Of a DNA stretch of 64,000 nt, positions 59,761 to 64,000 are shown piece by piece. Origin of the DNA: Microlunatus endophyticus. GTDB lineage: Bacteria > Actinomycetota > Actinomycetes > Propionibacteriales > Propionibacteriaceae. Position numbers and translations under genes: made by a program. Location of the stretch: assembly GCF_014646195.1 (NCBI RefSeq), contig NZ_BMMZ01000006.1, forward strand, positions 1-64,000, given 5' to 3'. The notes beneath the pieces were generated by a model, which worked only from the letters and a program-made list of their open reading frames with translations, made no database searches and was not told the origin of the DNA. Positions within the stretch are counted from its first letter, which is position 1; each line of letters opens with the position of its first letter.

Positions 59761-60135
59761 CTAGTAGTCCAACCCGAACAATTCACCCTCGTGCGAGGAC
59801 TCGGTGTAGACCGCCTCACCGACCGGTGTCCAGACCCGCTTGTAGGTGCGCATCTGGGAGGGTGAGATCAAGATCGCGGACACCGGGCAGTGCCCCGAGG
59901 ACCTTGGACGCGAAGTCGTACAGGTCCTGGTAGTGCTCGACGACGACCAGTCCGACCAGGTTGTAGCGGCCCGCCGTCGCCGACAGATACTTCGTCGCGG
60001 GATGGCGGGTTAGCGCCAGCGCCGCCGGCTCGAGACTTTCCGGAGCGACCGACAGCCAGACCATGCACTCGCAGGCGTATCCCAACAGCGCAGGCTCGAC
60101 GAGGGTCCGGAAGGCGATCAGCCCGGTGAACCGAC
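59761..60135 (-). pseudogene. Lrp/AsnC-family regulator remnant
   Basis: The ligand-binding (RAM) domain is clear: IAFRTLVEPALLGYACECMV, LTRHPATKYLSATAGRYNLV and HYQDLYDFASKVLGALPGVR. Near 59855 the frame breaks. After removal of one C (CTCCCAG to CTCCAG) it continues as QMRTYKRVWTPVGEAVYTES to a stop at 59761. The N-terminal helix-turn-helix is missing, cut off next to the ku stop. It is therefore both truncated and frameshifted. Confidence 0.8.
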
Positions 60136-60143
60136 GGAATCTG

Positions 60144-60968
60144 TCAGACGGCCTTGCCTGCCGTGGAGTCGGTCTGTTGCTCGGCGTCGGCGCGACGCTT
60201 CTTGGCCGCCTCCACCGAGGCACGGAGCGCGGCCACGAGGTCGACGACCTCCGCCTCCTGCGGCTCTTCTTCTTCGGCCGGCAACTCGGCGCCCTCGAGC
60301 TTGGACTCGACCAGCGTCTCGACCGCCTCCCGGTAGCTGTCGGCGTACGCTCCCGGGTCGAAGTCGCCGGCCAGGGCGTCGATGAAGTTCTGCGCCATCG
60401 CGATCTCCCCGTCGGAGACGGTGATGTCGGACGGCGGCGCGACGAAGCCGCCGTCGCGCAGCTCGTCGGGCCACAGCATGGTGTGCATCAGCAGGATGCC
60501 GCCCTTCGGCCGAACCAGGGCGAGCGCTTCCCGGGACCGGATCGCGACTTTGACCAGCGCGCAGCGGTTGGTCTTGAGCAGAGCGTCCCGGAGCAGCACG
60601 TACGGCTTGACGCCGGGCCCCTCCGCCTCCAGGAAGTAGGTCTTGGCGAAATAGGTCGGATCGATGTCGTCCTCGGCGACGAACTGCACCACCTCGACCT
60701 GTTTCATCGTGGGCAACGGCAGCGAGGCCATGTCCTCGGCATCCAGGATCACCACCCGGCCGTCAGGCAGCTCGTAGCCCTTGGCGATCTCGGCGAAGGG
60801 AATCTCCTTGCCGCACTTCTCGCAGACGCGCTTGTACTTGATCCGGCCCCCGTCCTCGGGGTGTACCTGGCGGAAACTGACGTCCTTCTCCTCGGTGGCC
60901 GAGAACAACTTGACCGGGATGGTGACCAGGCCGAACGAGATGGCGCCCTTCCAGATGGAGCGTGGCAT
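60144..60968 (-). CDS. ku: Ku protein (non-homologous end joining)
   Basis: A 274-residue bacterial Ku homodimer subunit, beginning MPRSIWKGAISFGLVTIPVK. VCEKCGKEIPFAEIAKGYEL and DPTYFAKTYFLEAEGPGVKP are family hallmarks. The C-terminal tail (AAKKRRADAEQQTDSTAGKA) is short and moderately basic. Ku binds DNA ends and recruits LigD; no ligD is in this window. The start is the ATG at 60968. A single-gene unit or co-transcribed after DUF6912 (45-base gap). Confidence 0.95.
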   Translation of the reverse strand: MPRSIWKGAISFGLVTIPVKLFSATEEKDVSFRQVHPEDGGRIKYKRVCEKCGKEIPFAEIAKGYELPDGRVVILDAEDMASLPLPTMKQVEVVQFVAEDDIDPTYFAKTYFLEAEGPGVKPYVLLRDALLKTNRCALVKVAIRSREALALVRPKGGILLMHTMLWPDELRDGGFVAPPSDITVSDGEIAMAQNFIDALAGDFDPGAYADSYREAVETLVESKLEGAELPAEEEEPQEAEVVDLVAALRASVEAAKKRRADAEQQTDSTAGKAV

Positions 60969-61013
60969 GGCCCTAGTCTGCCCCAGACGACCGACAACAT
61001 CGGCCTGTCTGCG

Positions 61014-61511
61014 CTACCAGTCTTCGTCCGGCGTGTGCCAGAGCAACTCGTGATCATCGGTCAGGGCGGTGACCTCTCCAAGCCCGAGCACTGCGTCCAG
61101 GCCATCACCAGCTGCCGCGGGCAGCGCCTGTTTGGCTTTCCGGACCGCTTCGACCGCCTCCGGAGCGTCGACGAAGACCGCCCTCACATCGGACCAGTCG
61201 AGTCCGGTCACCGTGATCGCCCCGTAGCTGCCGTCGGTGGCGCCGTCGTGGACCCGGGCGATCGGGACGTCGGCGGCCAGCACCAGCCGCCGGTCGTCAC
61301 CCGAGGTGGCCAGGCCGGCCAGGGAGGCGTACAACTGCGCCGCGTAATCGGCGTCCTCGCGTTCGTCCGGGCGATAGTCGTGGGCCTTGATCATCTGTCC
61401 GGTCGCGGCGAATGCGGAGAACTGCTCGTCGGAACTGCCTGCTGCCCGGAGCGCCGTCGCGTGATCATGGTCGGCCGGGATGAAGACCATCATCCGAGGA
61501 ACAGGCTTCAC
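61014..61511 (-). CDS. DUF6912 protein
   Basis: A 165-residue protein resembling the actinobacterial DUF6912 family: MMVFIPADHDHATAL at the start, DADYAAQLYASLAGLA, RRLVLAADVP and the C-terminal TDDHELLWHTPDEDW. No known activity. The GTG start overlaps the stop of the acyltransferase gene upstream (GTGA); the internal ATG of MMVFIPA is an alternative start. Confidence 0.72.
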   Translation of the reverse strand: MKPVPRMMVFIPADHDHATALRAAGSSDEQFSAFAATGQMIKAHDYRPDEREDADYAAQLYASLAGLATSGDDRRLVLAADVPIARVHDGATDGSYGAITVTGLDWSDVRAVFVDAPEAVEAVRKAKQALPAAAGDGLDAVLGLGEVTALTDDHELLWHTPDEDW

Positions 61512-63160
61512 GATGTGGTCTCCCCTGGTTCGTCGGTGTCCGGTGCAGTGCGCTTCTTCGCCGCTGCCTTCGTCGCCGCTGTCTTCTTCGTCGTCTTCGT
61601 CGCCGTCGCCTTCTTCGCGGCTGCTTTCTTGGCGGCTGCTTTCTTGGCAGCTGACTTCTTGGCGGCGGATTCCTTACGGGCCTGGACTCTGGCCTTGGCC
61701 TCGGCAGTTGCCGCACGCGTCGGCGGTCGGTGCGCGCGGGCCCGGACCGTTGTATCCAGCAATTCTTCCAGAGCGTCGGTCATGCACTGGGCGAGCACGT
61801 CGAGATCGCGGAAGGCGTCCCTGTCAGCGTTCAGCCCGATGAAGATCCGGCCGTTGTACGACGTCGCACCGATCGCCAGCAGATGCCCGCTGGACAGTGG
61901 GATGATCGGATAGCTCGCCACCAGCGGCGCGGAGCCGAGATAGACCGGCGCCTGCGGACCCGGCGCGTTGGTGATCAAGAGATCGTACGGCCTGCGGGTC
62001 GGTTCGCCGGCCGTCCGGACGCCGAGATCATGCAAGGTGACCGGCGCGAATCCGGCGATGTCGGAGATCGTCCGCGCTCCGATGGCCTGGCCGGAATCCT
62101 TGTGTGCCTGGGTCCCGTACCCGATCTGGTGCAGTCTGATCGACGCATTCGCCTCACCCACGGGCAGCCGCATCAGGTGCGGCACGACCCTGCTGCCCAG
62201 CGACGATGCCTCCGGCGAATCGGGATCCTCCAGAGCGCTCATCGGCACCAGGGCGGTCACCGATGAGGCCGGGCCGATGGTCTCGCCGCGGGTCATCAGC
62301 CAGGATCTCAGCCCCCCGGTGATCATCGCCAGGACGACGTCGTTGATGGTGTGATCATGTTCGGTGCGGACCGCGCGAAGATCATCGAGGTCGGCCGAGA
62401 TCACCGCCACCCGGCGCTGTTCGGAGACCATCCCGGCCAGCGGCGTACGGCCCGGTATCCGGGTGCCGCGCAGCGCGTCGGCGGCGAGATCGCTGAGTGC
62501 GCCGCTGAAGCCGACCGCTTCGCTGACGGCGACGGCGACTCCAACGGCGTCGGTCAGCGCATGCTGGAAATTGGCCAGCGTCCGGGTCGGATCCCGCAGC
62601 CCCTCGGTCACCGCTCCGGCGACCAGCTCGATCGCCGAGGGCTCGGGCAGCGGATGCCAGTTGTCCTGGGGATCCACCGGTTCGTCCGGGCTGTTGTCGA
62701 GCAGGACCTGAATCAGGTCGACCGTGTCCAGCCCGTTCACCAGCGCCTGGTGGGTCTTGCCGACCAGCGCAAAGCCGTCGTCCTCGAGACCCTCGACGAA
62801 ATACAGCTCCCACAGCGGACGGGTGCGATCGATCCGCCGGGAGAGCACCCGGCCGGCGAATTCCCGCAGCTGCTGCCGGTTGCCCGGTCTCGGCAGCGCG
62901 GAGCGCCGGACGTGGAAGGTGAGATCGAAGTCGTTGTCGTCGACCCAGACCGGGTCGGCGAGCCGGCCAGGGACGCCGAGGATGCGCTGTCGGTAGCGCG
63001 GCACGTACCGGATCCGGTCCCGGATCAGTCCGATCAGCCGCTCGTAGTCGAAGCCGTCCGGTCCGGGGGCGAAGATGTCGACGGTCCCCACCGTCGCCGG
63101 CGTCCGGGCGGTGTCGAGCGCGAGCGTCGTCTGCTCCAACGCCGTCAATCGGTCCGGCAT
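61508..63160 (-). CDS. WS/DGAT-family acyltransferase with histone-H1-like tail
   Basis: A 550-residue protein of the wax ester synthase/diacylglycerol acyltransferase family. The N terminus (LTALEQTTLALDTARTPATV) and NAPGPQAPVYLGSAP near the middle of the C-terminal domain are typical. The active-site motif HHxxxDG reads HQALVNG (H137-G143), so the second His and the Asp are Gln and Asn. Residues about 494-537 are an Ala/Lys repeat (AAKKSAAKKAAAKKAAAKK) like bacterial H1-type tails. The ATG at 63160 follows GGAGGG, excluding a 173-residue longer frame. Confidence 0.88.
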   Translation of the reverse strand: MPDRLTALEQTTLALDTARTPATVGTVDIFAPGPDGFDYERLIGLIRDRIRYVPRYRQRILGVPGRLADPVWVDDNDFDLTFHVRRSALPRPGNRQQLREFAGRVLSRRIDRTRPLWELYFVEGLEDDGFALVGKTHQALVNGLDTVDLIQVLLDNSPDEPVDPQDNWHPLPEPSAIELVAGAVTEGLRDPTRTLANFQHALTDAVGVAVAVSEAVGFSGALSDLAADALRGTRIPGRTPLAGMVSEQRRVAVISADLDDLRAVRTEHDHTINDVVLAMITGGLRSWLMTRGETIGPASSVTALVPMSALEDPDSPEASSLGSRVVPHLMRLPVGEANASIRLHQIGYGTQAHKDSGQAIGARTISDIAGFAPVTLHDLGVRTAGEPTRRPYDLLITNAPGPQAPVYLGSAPLVASYPIIPLSSGHLLAIGATSYNGRIFIGLNADRDAFRDLDVLAQCMTDALEELLDTTVRARAHRPPTRAATAEAKARVQARKESAAKKSAAKKAAAKKAAAKKATATKTTKKTAATKAAAKKRTAPDTDEPGETTS

Positions 63161-63397
63161 CCGCCCTCCGCTCCGTCCGACCCGGTTCCGACTCCGGATC
63201 TGCACATCCCGGATCAGGTTACCCAGCGGCCCGCACGAGGGTGCCCGTCGGTGGTTCCAGCCTCTCCTCAATGAATAGCCCGCCGGGTTCACGACACGCC
63301 AGCCCCCTGTCGCAGGGCGAGAGATGCCGTCGTCGTCGCGCCTCCGGGCGCCTGATCTTGGTATCAAGGAAGCCCACGACCCAGGAGGAGATCCAAC
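63161..63397. other. Divergent intergenic region
   Basis: A 237-base gap between the acyltransferase and the AAA kinase, which point away from each other. It should hold both promoters. I could not pick convincing -10/-35 pairs or a strong inverted repeat. Confidence 0.5.
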
Positions 63398-63949
63398 GTG
63401 TCCGGTCAGGAAGCTGCTCTGGAGCCGAAGCTGATCATCGTCAGCGGTCAGGCCGGCTCGGGCAAAACCACGCTGACCCATCGGCTGGCCGCCCGGATCG
63501 GCTGCCCGGCCATCTGCCGGGACGAGATCAAGGAAGGTCTGGTGCTGTCCCACGGTCCCGGATTCTTGGCGGGCGTCTCTGACCCGCTGACCATGCGCGC
63601 CTTTCCGATCTTCTTCGAGACCCTGGGGCTGCTGCTGCGAGGCGGGGTGACGATCATCGGCGATGCCGCATTCCAGCACCCACTGTGGTCCCGAGGACTG
63701 CAGCCGCTGCTCGGACTGGCCGACCTCAGGGTGATCCGCTGCCGCGCCGAGGACGAGGTGATGTTGCGGCGCCGCCGGGAGCGGATGGCTTCAGTGCCGA
63801 CTCGGGCCGCCCACGCGGATGCGGGCACCCTGGAGACCGTCGCCGCGGACTGGGAGGCGATCCACCTGGAAGTCCCGACGCTGGACGTGGACACCACCGA
63901 CGGCTACCGGCCGACAATCGAGGAGATCGCAGCCTTCGCGACGACATGA
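63398..63949 (+). CDS. P-loop AAA-type small-molecule kinase
   Basis: A 183-residue ATP-binding protein. Walker A is IIVSGQAGSGKTTLTHRLA near residue 18; CRDEIKEGL follows as in many small kinases (zeta-toxin/gluconokinase-like family). VIRCRAEDEVMLRRRRERM is the arginine-rich lid. The GTG at 63398 has AGGAGGA at 63383-63389. The phosphate acceptor is unknown. Confidence 0.8.
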   Translation: MSGQEAALEPKLIIVSGQAGSGKTTLTHRLAARIGCPAICRDEIKEGLVLSHGPGFLAGVSDPLTMRAFPIFFETLGLLLRGGVTIIGDAAFQHPLWSRGLQPLLGLADLRVIRCRAEDEVMLRRRRERMASVPTRAAHADAGTLETVAADWEAIHLEVPTLDVDTTDGYRPTIEEIAAFATT

Positions 63950-64000
63950 GACACGGCCTCGAACACGGCATGAAATCGAACACGGCGTGAAATCGAGTGC

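Noticed and set aside
1..64000. tRNA, rRNA and CRISPR genes
   Set aside because: I looked for cloverleaf-like arms, rRNA signatures and spaced repeats and found none; the tandem repeats present are short in-frame coding repeats.

Overview
The window is high-GC DNA with dense, mostly short-gapped genes, GTG/TTG starts and many 4-base stop/start overlaps (ATGA, GTGA). Gene content is actinobacterial: the AdnAB repair helicase-nuclease, MoeZ, DUF3107, a ferritin-like/RhlE pair, the 180-kDa-class NAD-glutamate dehydrogenase, Ku, a WS/DGAT-type acyltransferase and a CopCD fusion. A Propionibacteriales member (Microlunatus-like) is my best guess, but the genus is inference. I saw no rRNA, tRNA, CRISPR array or intact insertion sequence.

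Layout. 0-11 kb: an SDR oxidoreductase, a methyltransferase, then on the minus strand adnA-adnB followed by a DEAD/DEAH helicase that carries a membrane hairpin. 11-14.6 kb: a small accessory island with an intact ParDE pair, a broken serine recombinase, a broken second ParE, an aminoglycoside-phosphotransferase-like kinase, and a VapBC pair. 14.6-21 kb: a polytopic membrane protein coupled to a membrane-anchored beta-propeller, then a coupled pirin-serB-nitrilase operon. 21-25 kb: an alkyltransferase-like protein, a cold-shock protein with a structured leader and a strong terminator, moeZ, and a TetR-FHA-DUF3107 string. 25-38.9 kb: accessory genes (heterodimeric ABC exporter with a VOC protein, divergent ArsR regulator, small membrane proteins, two HAD phosphatases, acetyltransferases, a small nucleotide kinase, a hydrolase, a YbdK-type carboxylate-amine ligase, a DUF5596-like acyltransferase, a methyltransferase, a frameshifted globin). 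39-42 kb: ferritin-like protein, RhlE-type RNA helicase (apparently with a CTG start) and a PHP phosphoesterase. 42.2-45.3 kb: a copper cluster (DUF5134, YcnI-like, CopC-CopD fusion) behind a promoter containing a BlaI/CopY-like dyad. 45.3-51.2 kb: a divergent cluster with an RpiR regulator, class II glutamine amidotransferase, glutamine-synthetase-like ligase, amidohydrolase and APC permease. 51.3-53.4 kb: an MFS exporter and its MerR regulator, both truncated at their shared 5' side. 53.4-58.4 kb: NAD-glutamate dehydrogenase. 58.4-64 kb: DUF2505, a small membrane protein, remnants including a frameshifted Lrp/AsnC, Ku, DUF6912, an acyltransferase with a histone-H1-like tail, and an AAA kinase.

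How it fits together. The order and strand of AdnB, AdnA, ATL, MoeZ, TetR, DUF3107, ferritin-like protein and RhlE match the Mycobacterium tuberculosis Rv3201c-Rv3211 region as I remember it, so the window reads as an old actinobacterial core block opened by accessory insertions. The best candidate for an undescribed system is the 45.3-51.2 kb cluster. It contains a ligase that could attach glutamate to an amine, an amidohydrolase matching the other half of eukaryotic FluG, a permease, and an N-terminal-cysteine amidotransferase of the fold EgtC uses to remove gamma-glutamyl groups.

Several genes are interrupted by single-base or small indels (GNAT, globin, MFS, Lrp, perhaps the HSL-type hydrolase). 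Some may be true pseudogenes and others assembly errors; this cannot be settled from the sequence alone. The palindrome TGATCA is far more frequent than base composition predicts throughout the window.
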